NCBI GenBank assembly: GCA_963814865.1
Contig: CAWFEN010000014.1
Coordinates: forward strand, 248,001-312,000
Direction: 5' to 3'
Length of the DNA stretch: 64,000 bases
DNA from: AP-15 sp963814865
GTDB lineage: Bacteria > Pseudomonadota > Alphaproteobacteria > ATCC43930 > CGMCC-115725
Made by a program: the position numbers and the translations under genes. Under the pieces are notes generated by a model. The model ran no database searches. It had not been told where the DNA came from and was given only the letters and a program-made list of their open reading frames with translations. Below, piece after piece: positions 48,872-57,946 of this stretch (its first letter is position 1; each line of letters starts with the position of its first letter).

Positions 48872-50161
48872 TCAGCCGTTGTCGGCGAGCACGGTGCCGG
48901 CGAGGTGGAGGGAACCGCAGATCAGGATGCGGGCGGGGGTGGGGTCGGCGGTGACGGTACGCGAATGGCGGCGGTGACCGAGGGGGATTCGTGGGCGGGG
49001 AGGCCGACCGAATGGGCGGCGGCGGCGATGATGGCGGCGGGGAGCGGGTTTTCTTCGCCGGGGATGGTGACGGCGTGGAGGCTGCGGGCATGCGCGGCGA
49101 GGGGGGCGAGGAAACCGGCGGCGTTCTTGGTGTTGAGCATGCCGACGATCAGGTGGAGCGGGCGGTCGCGCCAATCCGCCACGGTCGCGGCCAGGACCTC
49201 GCCGGCGCCGGGGTTGTGGCCGCCGTCGAGCCATAATTCCCAGCCGGGCGGCAATATCTCGACGAGCGGGCCGCGGGTCAGATGCTGCAAGCGCGCCGGC
49301 CAATCGATATGGCGCAGGCCGTCGGCGATCATGTCGCGCGACAGCGGAATGCCGTCGAGCTGTTCGAGGCAGGCGAGCGCGGTGCCGGCATTGACGATCT
49401 GATGCGGGCCGAGCAGCGACGGACAATGGCAGATCGAAATGCCAGCGCCGGCCCTCGTAGCGCATGCCGCCGCCGCCAGCCTCGCAATGCCATTCCTGTC
49501 CGAAGCGATAGAGCGGCGCGCCGGCCTGACCGGCGCGGGCGGCGCAGACGGCGGCAGCCTCGGGCATCTGCGGGCCGATGATCGCCGGCGAGCCGGGCTT
49601 CAGGATGCCGGCCTTCTCGCCGGCGATGGCGGCGATCGTGTCGCCGAGAAAAGCCTGGTGGTCGAGCGAGATCGGGGTGATCGCGGTCGCCGCCGGATGG
49701 CGGATCACGTTGGTCGCGTCGAGCCGGCCGCCGAGCCCGGTTTCGAGCAGCACGATGTCGGCGGGGGTGCGGGCGAAGGCGAGAAACGCCGCCGCGGTGG
49801 TGATTTCGAAATAGGTGATCGGCGTCCCGCCATTGGCGCGCTCGCATTCTTCGAGCACCGCCAGCAGCGCGTCCTCATCGATCAGCCTGCCGGCCAGGCG
49901 AATGCGCTCGTGAAAGCGCACGAGATGCGGCGAGATATAGGCGTGCACCCGCCAGCCGCCGGCTTCGAGGCAGGCGCGCATCGTCGCCACCGCCGAGCCC
50001 TTGCCGTTGGTGCCGGCGACATGGATGACCGGCGGCAGCTTTTCGTGCGGATCGCCGAGCGCCGCGAGCAGCCGCTCGATGCGGCCGAGCGACAGGTCGA
50101 TCAGCTTCGGGTGCAGATGCCCGAGCCGTTCGAGCACCCGGTCGCTGGTCTCGGTGGTCAT
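48872..50161 (-). CDS. folC: Bifunctional folylpolyglutamate/dihydrofolate synthase, two frameshifts as given
   Basis: Adds glutamate to folates. Corrected length is about 429 residues. The Mur-ligase ATP motif is HVAGTNGKGSAVATMRACLE (about residue 45); ETGLGGRLDATNVIRHP and WELWLDGGHNPGAGEVLAAT follow. The frame gains a base near 49423 (before PSLLGPHQIVNAG) and loses one near 48960 (before VTADPTPARILICGSLHLAG), restoring the original frame. The ATG at 50161 lies in the first unit of a 17-bp tandem repeat. It is co-directional with accD. Confidence 0.88.
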   Translation of the reverse strand: MTTETSDRVLERLGHLHPKLIDLSLGRIERLLAALGDPHEKLPPVIHVAGTNGKGSAVATMRACLEAGGWRVHAYISPHLVRFHERIRLAGRLIDEDALLAVLEECERANGGTPITYFEITTAAAFLAFARTPADIVLLETGLGGRLDATNVIRHPAATAITPISLDHQAFLGDTIAAIAGEKAGILKPGSPAIIGPQMPEAAAVCAARAGQAGAPLYRFGQEWHCEAGGGGMRYEGRRWHFDLPLSVAARPASDRQCRHRARLPRTARRHSAVARHDRRRPAPYRLAGALAASDPRPARRDIAARLGIMARRRPQPRRRRGPGRDRGGLARPPAPPDRRHAQHQERRRFPRPPRRACPQPPRRHHPRRRKPAPRRHHRRRRPFGRPPRPRIPLGHRRHSRTVTADPTPARILICGSLHLAGTVLADNG

Positions 50162-50243
50162 CGGCCAGTGGGCGTCATCGGCCAGTGGGCGTCATCGGCC
50201 AGTGGGCATCATCGGCCAGTGGGCATCATCGGCCGGCGGGCGT
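50159..50243. repeat. 17-bp tandem repeat, five units, between accD and folC
   Basis: Five consecutive units of catcggccagtgggcgt with small variations (50159-50175, then each 17 bp; the last has ccggcgg in place of ccagtgg). On the minus strand each unit supplies an ATG in a different frame. The array spans from the accD stop to the folC start. Confidence 0.9.
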
Positions 50244-51136
50244 CATGGGCTTGCCGGCGTCGGCGGTGCGACGGCAGCGGGCGGGTGCGGGTCGCGCAGC
50301 AGCCCGATGATGCGCTCGAGCGTCGCGCGCAATTCGGCGCGCGGCACCACCAGATCGACCATGCCGTGGTCGAGCAGGTATTCGGCGCGCTGGAACCCTT
50401 CCGGCAGTTTTTCGTGGATCGTCTCCTCGATGACCCGCGCGCCGGCAAAGCCGATCACGGCACCGGGCTCGGCCAGGGTGATGTCGCCGACCATCGCGAA
50501 TGACGCCGAAACACCGCCGGTCGTCGGGTCGGTCAGCAGCACGATATAGGGCAGCCCGGCCGCCTTGACCATGTCGGCGGCGATGATCGTGCGCGGCAAT
50601 TGCATCAGCGACAGCGCCCCTTCCTGCATGCGCGCGCCGCCCGAGGCCGGAACCGCGATCAGCGTAGCCTCCTGCAATACGGCGAGCCGGGCGGCGGCAA
50701 GCACCGCCTCGCCGGCGGCCAGCCCCATCGACCCGCCCATGAAGTCGAATTCGAAGGCGGCGACGACGGCCGGATGGCCGCCGATTCGCCCATGCGCGAC
50801 GACAACCGCGTCGCTGCCGGCGCCGTGCGCCGCCTGCCCTTCCTTGAGCCGGTCCGAATAGCGTTTGCGGTCGCGGAAGCGCAGCGGATCGACGAGTGTT
50901 TTCGGCAGCTCGATGCGGGTCGAGACGCCGTCGTCGAACAGCATCTTTAGGCGCTGCCCGGCGCCGATGCGCAGATGGTGGCCGCAATTGCGGCAGACAT
51001 GGAGATTGGCCTCGAGCTCGCGATGAAACAGCATCTGCTGGCAGCCTGGGCATTTGCGCCACAGATTGTCCGGCACCGTCTTTCGGGCGACGACCCCGCG
51101 GATCTTGGGGAGAACGAAATTGGTAAGCCAGCTCAT
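50243..51136 (-). CDS. accD: Acetyl-CoA carboxylase carboxyltransferase beta subunit
   Basis: Transfers CO2 from carboxybiotin to acetyl-CoA with AccA. The 297 residues start MSWLTNFVLPKIRGVVARK. A zinc ribbon follows, CPGCQQ then CRNCGHH. The carboxyltransferase core has FDFMGGSMGLAAGEAVLAAA, VPASGGARMQEGALSLMQ and LLTDPTTGGVSASFAMVGD. The ATG at 51136 is the family start. Confidence 0.96.
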   Translation of the reverse strand: MSWLTNFVLPKIRGVVARKTVPDNLWRKCPGCQQMLFHRELEANLHVCRNCGHHLRIGAGQRLKMLFDDGVSTRIELPKTLVDPLRFRDRKRYSDRLKEGQAAHGAGSDAVVVAHGRIGGHPAVVAAFEFDFMGGSMGLAAGEAVLAAARLAVLQEATLIAVPASGGARMQEGALSLMQLPRTIIAADMVKAAGLPYIVLLTDPTTGGVSASFAMVGDITLAEPGAVIGFAGARVIEETIHEKLPEGFQRAEYLLDHGMVDLVVPRAELRATLERIIGLLRDPHPPAAVAPPTPASP

Positions 51137-51317
51137 CGCGTCCGCCCGAACGGGAATCGAAGCGGGAAGCTTGGCTCGGAATTCCGGCGGTCGCAATGCC
51201 GGCGCGGCTTTCCGCATTATCGAGGCGGTCGGGCCGCCGCTGCTCGCCGATGCGGGCCCGTCTTCGCCGATTCGTATGGTGCGCAGCGGAAGTGCGTCTC
51301 ATTTTGAATCGAAAAGC

Positions 51318-51475
51318 CCGTCATTCCGGGATCGTCCTCCGGCGAAGGCTGCGGACGAGGCCCGGAACCCATGCACACCGCCGCTGACGGATTGATCCCG
51401 ATCGTCGATGGCTTGCTGGAAAAGCCGGTGTTCATAGGTTCCGGGTTCGCCGCTGCGCAGCACCCCGGAATGACG
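51318..51475. repeat. Inverted repeat with CGTCATTCCGGG-like ends
   Basis: The left arm starts CCCGTCATTCCGGG near 51318 and contains gaggcccggaacccatgcac. The right arm has ataggttccgggttcgc and ends with CCCCGGAATGACG near 51475, so the arms are inverted. It resembles intergenic repeats spread through GC-rich alphaproteobacterial genomes. The rest of 51137-51597 shows no gene. Confidence 0.6.
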
Positions 51476-51597
51476 CTCGAATGGTGGCCAACCTCGATCC
51501 TCGCATTTTAAACCGCGACGTTACCTGAGCAGCAGGAGGCTTGCATCGACAAGGGTCCCTGCATAACGCTGGGTATAATATCGAGTTAACCAAGAGG

Positions 51598-52047
51598 ATG
51601 GCGCCCTTTTGGATCGGCGATTCGGACGGCAGCGGGGGGCGGGTTTTGCTGATTTGTAGGACGCCGGCGGCGCCTTTCATCGCGGGCCTGTTGCTGGCCG
51701 TCGCGCTCGCCGGCTGCGCCGCCCGGTTCGAGCCTGGCCCGTCGGCGTCCGGCGGCCAGCCCGAGCCGGCGGCCGCCACCCCCGCGGACAGCACGCCGGT
51801 CGATGCCGGCGCCAGCCGCATTCTCGAAGCGGGCAGCGCGGGGCAGCGCCTGCGCTACCGGCTCGCCGACGGGCGCGAGGCCTGGCTCGTGCTCGGCCCG
51901 ATTTATCAGTCGAGCCGCGGCCTGCCATGCCGCATCGGGCGCATGAGCACCGCCGACACCGGGAATGCGGGCCCCGCCAGCTACCCGTTCTGCCGCTGGG
52001 GCGACCGATGGTACGAGATGAAGCCGGTGGTGGTCAGCGGCTACTGA
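51598..52047 (+). CDS. Hypothetical lipoprotein
   Basis: A 149-residue protein. After an N-terminal stretch, AGLLLAVALAGC gives a lipobox with Cys near residue 40. An Ala/Pro linker and a small domain follow (QRLRYRLADGREAWLVLGPI, GLPCRIGRMSTADT, PFCRWGDRWYEMKPVVVSGY). The long region before the signal core suggests the true start may be internal. It is 124 bp upstream of the Wza-like gene, possibly in the same locus. The function is unknown. Confidence 0.6.
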   Translation: MAPFWIGDSDGSGGRVLLICRTPAAPFIAGLLLAVALAGCAARFEPGPSASGGQPEPAAATPADSTPVDAGASRILEAGSAGQRLRYRLADGREAWLVLGPIYQSSRGLPCRIGRMSTADTGNAGPASYPFCRWGDRWYEMKPVVVSGY

Positions 52048-52171
52048 TCTTTACAGACATATCGATGAATTCGGACGCTCCGCTGACGCCCGCTATCCAA
52101 CCATCCCTTTAGCGGCCTCGAAGCCCCGCGCGTATCGGGGTCAAGGACCGAGAGGGGATCGAGGGGCCGGC

Positions 52172-53989
52172 ATGAGACGAATGCTGCTGGTGCTGGGCGC
52201 GACGCTCGCGTTGATGGCACCGGCGCAGGCGCAGAGCACGCTGGAGACGCAGCCGGCGGTGCCGATCGGCGGCGCCGACCTGCGCAGCCTGCCCAACCGC
52301 AGCCGGCTGCCGCCGATGTTCGGCGCCAACCTGTTCCGCTCCGGTCCCCAGACCGGGATTCGCCTGCAAGGGACGACACCGGCGACCGGGCAGATTGGCG
52401 GCGCCGGCACCTCGTCGGGGACCACGGCCGCAGGCGTTGCCGGGCGGCTCGGCGCCGCCCTCGCCGGCACCCAGGCCGTCGGCAACCAGACGGCCGGCTC
52501 CGCGATCGGCCCGCTGCGGCCGCCCACGGCCGAGCCAACCTCGGTCCAGCCGCCGGCCGGCATGGCGGCGTTCGATCCGAACCACGTGATGGCGCCGGGC
52601 GACGTTGTCCAGATCCACATCTACGGGGCGACATCGCTGGACCAGCAGGCGACGGTCGACGGCAATGGCGACATCTTCCTGCCGAGCGTCGGGCCGGTGC
52701 CGGTCGCCGGCGCCGCCGCGGGCAATTTGCAATCGGTGGTGGCCGCGGCGGTGGCGGCAGTTTATCAGAAGAATTCGCAAGTTTACGTGACCCTGGCCGC
52801 CGCCGTCCCGGTCGATGTCTTCGTCACCGGCGCGGTCGTCTTGCCGAGCCAATATTCGCTGCCCTCGACCGCCAGCGTGATCACCTTCCTCCAGGCGGCG
52901 GGCGGGATCGATCCGAACCGGGGCAGCTATCGCGACATCCGCATCCTGCGCGACGGGCGAACGGTCGCGACGGTCGATCTCTACGATTTCCTGTTGCGCG
53001 GCGCGTTGCCGCCGGGCCGCCTGCGCGACCGCGACACCATCCTGGTGGGCGGCCAGGGGCCGACGGTTGCGGCAGAAGGCGACGTCAGCGGCGTTTTCCG
53101 CTACGAGCTGCAGAAACCCTATACCGGAGCAGAGCTTGTCGCGCTGGCGCGGCCCTACCCGGACGCCACCCATGTCGATGTGGTCGGCGTGCGCGGCGGC
53201 CGGCCGGAATCCTTCTACGACACTCTGGACGAATTCCGTCGCGTGCCGCTGCGCGACGGCGACATCGTCACCTTCACCTCGGATGTGCCGACTTCGGTCA
53301 TGACCGTATCGGTCGATGGGCGCATCGACGGACCGACCACGCTCGTCGTGACGCGCGAAGCAAGGCTGCTCGATGTGCTCTCCTACCTCCCGGTCGACCC
53401 CTATTTCGCCGACATCTCGTCGATCTATATCCGCCGGGTCAGCATCGCACAGGCCCAGCAAAAGGCCATCCACGACGCCTTTCAGCGGCTCGAAAGCGCG
53501 ATCGTCACCGCGCCGACGGTAACCTCCGAGCAGGCCGGCATGCGGCAGCAGGAAGCCCAGATCGTCTTCCAGTTCGCCCAGCAGCTGACCAATGTCCAGC
53601 CCGAGGGCCGGCTCGTCGTCGAGCAAAACGGCCATCCCTCGAATGTCCGCCTCGAAGACGGCGACGTCATCGTCGTGCCGTCGCGCACCGACCTCGTGCT
53701 GGTCAGCGGCGAGGTGCGGGTGCCGCAATCGCTGGTCTGGGTGCGCGGCGCCGGCATCGATCACTACGTCACCACTGCCGGCGGGTTCACCGAGCGGGCG
53801 GACAAGTCGAAGATCCTGGTGATCCGGCCGAGCGGAGAAACGCTGGTCGGCCGCGATCCCCCGGTATCGGCCGGCGACCGCATCATCGTGCTGCCGTCGC
53901 CCGACAATTGGGCGCTGCCGTTCATCAAGGACCTGACCCAGATCATCTATCAGATCGCGGTCGGCACCGGCGTGCTGCTGCGGCTATAG
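52172..53989 (+). CDS. Wza-like polysaccharide export protein
   Basis: A 605-residue outer-membrane polysaccharide export channel. The signal peptide ends in LALMAPAQAQ with no lipobox. The Poly_export domain (MAPGDVVQIHIYGATSLDQQ at about residue 140) is followed by several SLBB repeats (VFVTGAVVLPSQYSLPSTAS, VSVDGRIDGPTTLVVTREAR, LVSGEVRVPQSLVWVRGAG). A C-terminal amphipathic helix (LTQIIYQIAVGTGVLLRL) ends it. No Wzc, Wzy or glycosyltransferase is nearby. Confidence 0.85.
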   Translation: MRRMLLVLGATLALMAPAQAQSTLETQPAVPIGGADLRSLPNRSRLPPMFGANLFRSGPQTGIRLQGTTPATGQIGGAGTSSGTTAAGVAGRLGAALAGTQAVGNQTAGSAIGPLRPPTAEPTSVQPPAGMAAFDPNHVMAPGDVVQIHIYGATSLDQQATVDGNGDIFLPSVGPVPVAGAAAGNLQSVVAAAVAAVYQKNSQVYVTLAAAVPVDVFVTGAVVLPSQYSLPSTASVITFLQAAGGIDPNRGSYRDIRILRDGRTVATVDLYDFLLRGALPPGRLRDRDTILVGGQGPTVAAEGDVSGVFRYELQKPYTGAELVALARPYPDATHVDVVGVRGGRPESFYDTLDEFRRVPLRDGDIVTFTSDVPTSVMTVSVDGRIDGPTTLVVTREARLLDVLSYLPVDPYFADISSIYIRRVSIAQAQQKAIHDAFQRLESAIVTAPTVTSEQAGMRQQEAQIVFQFAQQLTNVQPEGRLVVEQNGHPSNVRLEDGDVIVVPSRTDLVLVSGEVRVPQSLVWVRGAGIDHYVTTAGGFTERADKSKILVIRPSGETLVGRDPPVSAGDRIIVLPSPDNWALPFIKDLTQIIYQIAVGTGVLLRL

Positions 53990-54035
53990 GCGGCGGGCGC
54001 ACCCGAGGCGCGGCCGACGACCTGCGGTGAATTGC

Positions 54036-55571
54036 TCAGTTTTCGGGATTGAGCCAGGTGTCGCCGACCCAGCCGGCTTCGTCGTATTCGGCCATGCAGC
54101 GATCGACCAGCGCCGTCATCCGATCCAGGGTCCCGTCGCGCCGGGCGCCGGTCAATGCCTGGATGCGGATGTCCTCGTGGTTGCCGGCGTAGTTGCGCTC
54201 GTACAGCTCGTGCCGGCCGCCGAACTCGGTGCCGACCGCATCCCACAACAATTTCATGATCTTGATCCGCTCCTTGTAGCCGATGCCGTTGGAGCCGCGG
54301 ACATAGCGTGCGAGCAGCGGGTCGATCGCCGGGTTGGCGAAATCCTTGACCGAGGACGGCAGATAGATCAGCGCCGAGGCGACGATCTTGTGGATGATCT
54401 CCTTGATCTTCGAGTAGGCGTCGGGGGCGAAGACGCGATAGGACAGCCCGGCTTGCAGATTGGGCAACAGCGCGTCGCCGACCCAGGGCTGCGGGTTGGT
54501 CGCCATGCAATCGGACAAGGACCAGAACAAATTGCGCCAGGAGACGATCTCGCCCAGCATCGCCTGGTTGCCGCGGAACTCGCCGCCGCCGGTCGCGTGC
54601 AATGCCCGCGCCACCAGCCCGGCAATAAAGTCGAGCTTGACCGCGAACCGGGTGCAGCCCTGAAAGCAGAAGCCGTTCAGGAAGCCGGAGCGCGGGTAGA
54701 AGCTCAGGATCTTTTCGGGGTCGCGGTGGACGAGAATGTTCTCCCAGGGGATCAGCACGTTGTCGAGGACGAAGATCGCGTCGTTCTCGTCGAAGCGCGA
54801 AGACAGCGGGTAATCGTACGGCGAACCCAGAGTATTGGCGATCCGTTCGTAGGAATTGCGGCAGATCAGCTTCACGCCGGGCGCGTCCATCGGCAGGATG
54901 AACATGATCGCGAGATCGGGGTCGGCGGTCGCGGTCGCCGCGTTCTGGCCGAGAAAGTTGTAGTGCGTCAGCGCCGCGGCGGTCGCCACCACCTTGGCGC
55001 CGGAGACGACGACGCCGGCATCGCTTTCGCGCTGGATCGTGACATAGACGTCCTTGACCTCGCTGGTCGGCCGGCCGCGATCGACCGGCGGGTTGACGAT
55101 CGCGTGGTTCATGAACAGCACGTTTTCCTGCGCGCGCCGGTACCAGCTTCGCGCGTTCTGGGCGAACTGGCCGTAATACTCGGCATTGGCGCCGAGCGTG
55201 TTCATCAGCGAGGCTTTATAGTCCGGCGTGCGCCCCATCCAGCCATAGCTGAGCCGCGACCATTCGGCGATGGCGCGCTGCTGGGCGATCAACTCCTCGC
55301 GCGACCGGGCGACCCGGAAATATTTGTGGGTGAAGCCGCCAGAGCCGGTATCGGTCGGCGAGGTCAGCACCTCCTGTGTCGCCGGATCGTGCAGCGCATC
55401 GTAAAGGCGGGCCAGCGAGCGCACCGAGTTGCGAAAGGCGGGATGGGTCGTCACATCCGCGACCCGCTCGCCGTCGATATAGACCTCGCGATCGTCCCGG
55501 AGGCTCTCGATATATTCGACCCCGGTAAACGGGCGCGGCTCGTCGCCCCGAATAGCCTGCTCGGGTATCAT
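54036..55571 (-). CDS. 4-hydroxyphenylacetate 3-monooxygenase (HpaB-family) oxygenase
   Basis: A 511-residue FADH2-dependent hydroxylase of the HpaB/PvcC family. Blocks: FTGVEYIESLRDDREVYIDG at the N-terminus, SRFDENDAIFVLDNVLIPWE and RFAVKLDFIAGLVARALHAT in the catalytic core. The reductase HpaC is not next to it. The start at 55571 has SD GGGGAGG 7 bp ahead; the frame upstream is only a shadow. The substrate may be another phenol. Confidence 0.85.
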   Translation of the reverse strand: MIPEQAIRGDEPRPFTGVEYIESLRDDREVYIDGERVADVTTHPAFRNSVRSLARLYDALHDPATQEVLTSPTDTGSGGFTHKYFRVARSREELIAQQRAIAEWSRLSYGWMGRTPDYKASLMNTLGANAEYYGQFAQNARSWYRRAQENVLFMNHAIVNPPVDRGRPTSEVKDVYVTIQRESDAGVVVSGAKVVATAAALTHYNFLGQNAATATADPDLAIMFILPMDAPGVKLICRNSYERIANTLGSPYDYPLSSRFDENDAIFVLDNVLIPWENILVHRDPEKILSFYPRSGFLNGFCFQGCTRFAVKLDFIAGLVARALHATGGGEFRGNQAMLGEIVSWRNLFWSLSDCMATNPQPWVGDALLPNLQAGLSYRVFAPDAYSKIKEIIHKIVASALIYLPSSVKDFANPAIDPLLARYVRGSNGIGYKERIKIMKLLWDAVGTEFGGRHELYERNYAGNHEDIRIQALTGARRDGTLDRMTALVDRCMAEYDEAGWVGDTWLNPEN

Positions 55572-55780
55572 CCTCGCACCTCCCCGGCCGCTCGCTTCGC
55601 CGCCCAATCTGCCGGGGTAAAGATCGGGACGCAGCCGCTCCCGAACCACCCCGCTCGCTTTCTCCACCTCGATCACGCGCGCCGCGCTGCGTGGTTTGCG
55701 GCGCTGCGCGGGCGTCGCGAACGGGCGCGGCGGCTGAACCCGCGTTCCGGCCCATCGGCCGTGCGTCGCGGAGCCGGCAA

Positions 55781-56209
55781 TCAGCGCAGCCGCGCGGCCA
55801 CCACCGGCAGGCTGGCGATGTCGATGCCGTGGCGCGCGGCTTCGGCGATCAGCGCCAGCGGGTCGGCACCCTCGCGCAGGCGGGTCAAGGCCCATAGCAG
55901 GGTCGAACGCGTGCCGCTGCGGCAATGTGCGACGACGGGCGTTTCGGCGTCGCGCAAGGCGGCGGCAAAGGCATCGACATCGGCCCGCGTCAAGGTCGCC
56001 GCGGTGATCGGGATGTGGTGATAGGCGAGCCCGTGCGCTTCGGCGAGCTGCCGCGCCTCGGCCGCCGGCAATTGCCCCGGGTCTTCGCCGTCGGGCCGGT
56101 TGTTGACGATCGTCCGCACGCCCGCCCGCGCCAATTCCTCGATATCCGCCCGATCGAGCCGGCCGGCGGCGCTCAGCCCCGGCGCCAACGCAAAAAGCTC
56201 GGCTGTCAT
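55781..56209 (-). CDS. DUF442 / TIGR01244-family phosphatase-like protein
   Basis: A 142-residue protein of the beta-lactamase hydrolase-like family. The dual-specificity phosphatase-type loop is AHCRSGTRSTLLW with the nucleophile Cys; GVRTIVNNRPDGEDPGQ is the conserved N-terminal part. Homologues link to sulfide oxidation or are stand-alone. The ATG at 56209 (MTAELFALAPG) is used rather than 56224. Confidence 0.8.
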   Translation of the reverse strand: MTAELFALAPGLSAAGRLDRADIEELARAGVRTIVNNRPDGEDPGQLPAAEARQLAEAHGLAYHHIPITAATLTRADVDAFAAALRDAETPVVAHCRSGTRSTLLWALTRLREGADPLALIAEAARHGIDIASLPVVAARLR

Positions 56210-56273
56210 GCTGCTCCTCCACAACTCTGATGGCGCAGGTTCGCAGTCCGGGACGCCGCGGTCACCAGAAAAA

Positions 56274-56747
56274 TCAGGCGGCGAATTGCGGTGGCCGCTG
56301 CATCATGTCGCCGGCGCGGATCCAGAACCGTTCGAGCCGGCGCAGGGTCACGCAGACGGCTTCGAGATCGCCGGCGCCGATCGAGGCCTGCGCCAGCATC
56401 TCGACATGGCGCCGATGCATCTCGGTCAGGCTGTCGCGCAGCTTGAACCCCTTGTCGGTCAGATGGACATGGATCGAGCGGCGGTCGTGCAGCGAGCGCT
56501 GCTGCACGAGATACCCGTTCTCCACCATCTTTTTGACATTGTAGGAGACGTTCGAGCCGAGATAGCAGCCGCGCAGGGTCAATTCGCCGACGGTCATCTC
56601 GGCGTCGCCGATATTGAACAGCATCATTCCCTGGATATTGTTGATGTCGTGGATGCCGAGCCCTTCCAGCTCGAGCTTCACCACCTCCAGGAAATGACGA
56701 TGCAGGCGCTCGACGAGCGAAATCGCTTCCAGATACGCGTTGGTCAT
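56274..56747 (-). CDS. MarR-family winged-helix regulator (LdtR-like)
   Basis: A 157-residue regulator. The winged helix spans about residues 35-105: DINNIQGMMLFNIGDAEMTV, GELTLRGCYLGSNVSYNVKK and SLHDRRSIHVHLTDKG. This sequence pattern matches the alphaproteobacterial LdtR group, which regulates L,D-transpeptidase and stress genes in some species. The target here is unknown. Confidence 0.82.
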   Translation of the reverse strand: MTNAYLEAISLVERLHRHFLEVVKLELEGLGIHDINNIQGMMLFNIGDAEMTVGELTLRGCYLGSNVSYNVKKMVENGYLVQQRSLHDRRSIHVHLTDKGFKLRDSLTEMHRRHVEMLAQASIGAGDLEAVCVTLRRLERFWIRAGDMMQRPPQFAA

Positions 56748-56807
56748 CCGAGCCTCGTGTGCCGGTAATTCGGCCGAGGTTAACGCCTCGTTTGTAAATA
56801 TATCGTT

Positions 56808-57706
56808 TCAAATTTTACCGTCAGGCTTGCCGATAAAGCGAAAGATCGCGGAAAAGTCGAGACCGCCCGCACCCCGATCGACAAAGAGCTGGTAGAGGCT
56901 GGCCGCGGCGGCGCCGAGCGGGGTCGGCGCTGCGTTCGCCCCTGCCGCCTGCTGCGCGAGGCGCAGATCCTTCAGCATCATCGCCGCGGTGAAGCCCGGC
57001 GCGTAATCGCGGTTGGCCGGCGCGGCCGGGACCGGCCCCGGCACCGGGCAATAGCTCGTCAAGGCCCAGCATTGGCCGGACGATTTGGCGGCGACGTCGA
57101 ACAGAGTCTGCGCCCCGAGCCCGAGCTTGTCGGCGAGGGTGAAGGCCTCGCACACCCCGATCATCGATATGGCGAGCAGCATGTTGTTGCAGATCTTGAC
57201 CGCCTGGCCGCTGCCTGCCGGCCCGGCATGGACGATCGTGCGCCCCATCGCCGCCAATATCGGCTGCGCGCGGGCGAACCCCTGGGCGCTGCCGCCGACC
57301 ATGATCGTCAGGCTCGCCGCCGCCGCCCCGGCGGTGCCGCCCGACACCGGCGCATCGAGCATGTCGAAGCCGGCCTCGCGCGCCGCCGCGGCGACCGCGC
57401 GGGCGGTCTCGACATCGATCGTCGAGCAGTCGATCAGCAGCGCATCCTTGCGTGCGCGGCCCAGCACCCCGCCATTGCCGAGGTAGACCTCGCGCACCTG
57501 CGGCCCGGCCGGCAGCATCGTAATGACGATCTCGCCCGCGGCGACGGCCTCGGCGGCGCTCGCCGCGGCCCGGCCGCCTTTCGCCGCCAGGGCGGCGACC
57601 GCTGCCGGCACGATGTCGAACCGGTCACCTGATGGCCGGCCTTGACCAGGTTCGCCGCCATCGGCGCCCCCATATTGCCGAGCCCGATAAAGCCGATCGC
57701 CGCCAT
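56808..57706 (-). CDS. mmsB: 3-hydroxyisobutyrate dehydrogenase, one frameshift as given
   Basis: Oxidises 3-hydroxyisobutyrate to methylmalonate semialdehyde in valine breakdown. Corrected length is about 299 residues: MAAIGFIGLGNMGAPMAANL with the Rossmann GxGxxG, then DAPVSGGTAGAAAASLTIMV and the catalytic-Lys region GSGQAVKICNNMLLAISMIG. One base is missing near 57621, between HQVTG and FDIVPAAV. SD GAGGGAA precedes the ATG at 57706. Its pathway neighbours lie beyond an island at 60884-63120. Confidence 0.9.
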
Positions 57707-57831
57707 GTTGTCGATTCCCTCTCGGTTGGCAGGTGTTTCGCACGATGATAAGGGGTCGGCACTAAGGCCGAAAGGGCCGGCCGGCGAACGACGCGGCGCG
57801 ATCGACCGCAAATCGACGCAATTCGGCAATT

Positions 57832-57906
57832 CGTAGGGCGGGTGAAGCGGAGCGCAACCCGCCATCGATGCCGCGGGCAACATGGCGGGTTGCACCCGCC
57901 CTACGC
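57832..57906. repeat. REP-like inverted pair (family C)
   Basis: CGTAGGGCGGGTGAAGCGGA on the left and its near complement gttgcacccgccctacg on the right, with inner arms CAACCCGCCAT / ATGGCGGGTTG. It marks the mmsB side of the island. Confidence 0.75.
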
Positions 57907-57946
57907 TCGCTGATGATCTGAACGTGACGACGTAGGGGTTCTCACC

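Noticed and set aside
50159..50243. CRISPR array at the 17-bp repeats
   Set aside because: The units are directly adjacent with no spacers and are too short for CRISPR repeats.
52109..53764. 551-codon minus-strand frame opposite the Wza-like gene
   Set aside because: The Wza frame has signal peptide and SLBB blocks; the other is Arg/Asp/His-rich antisense noise.
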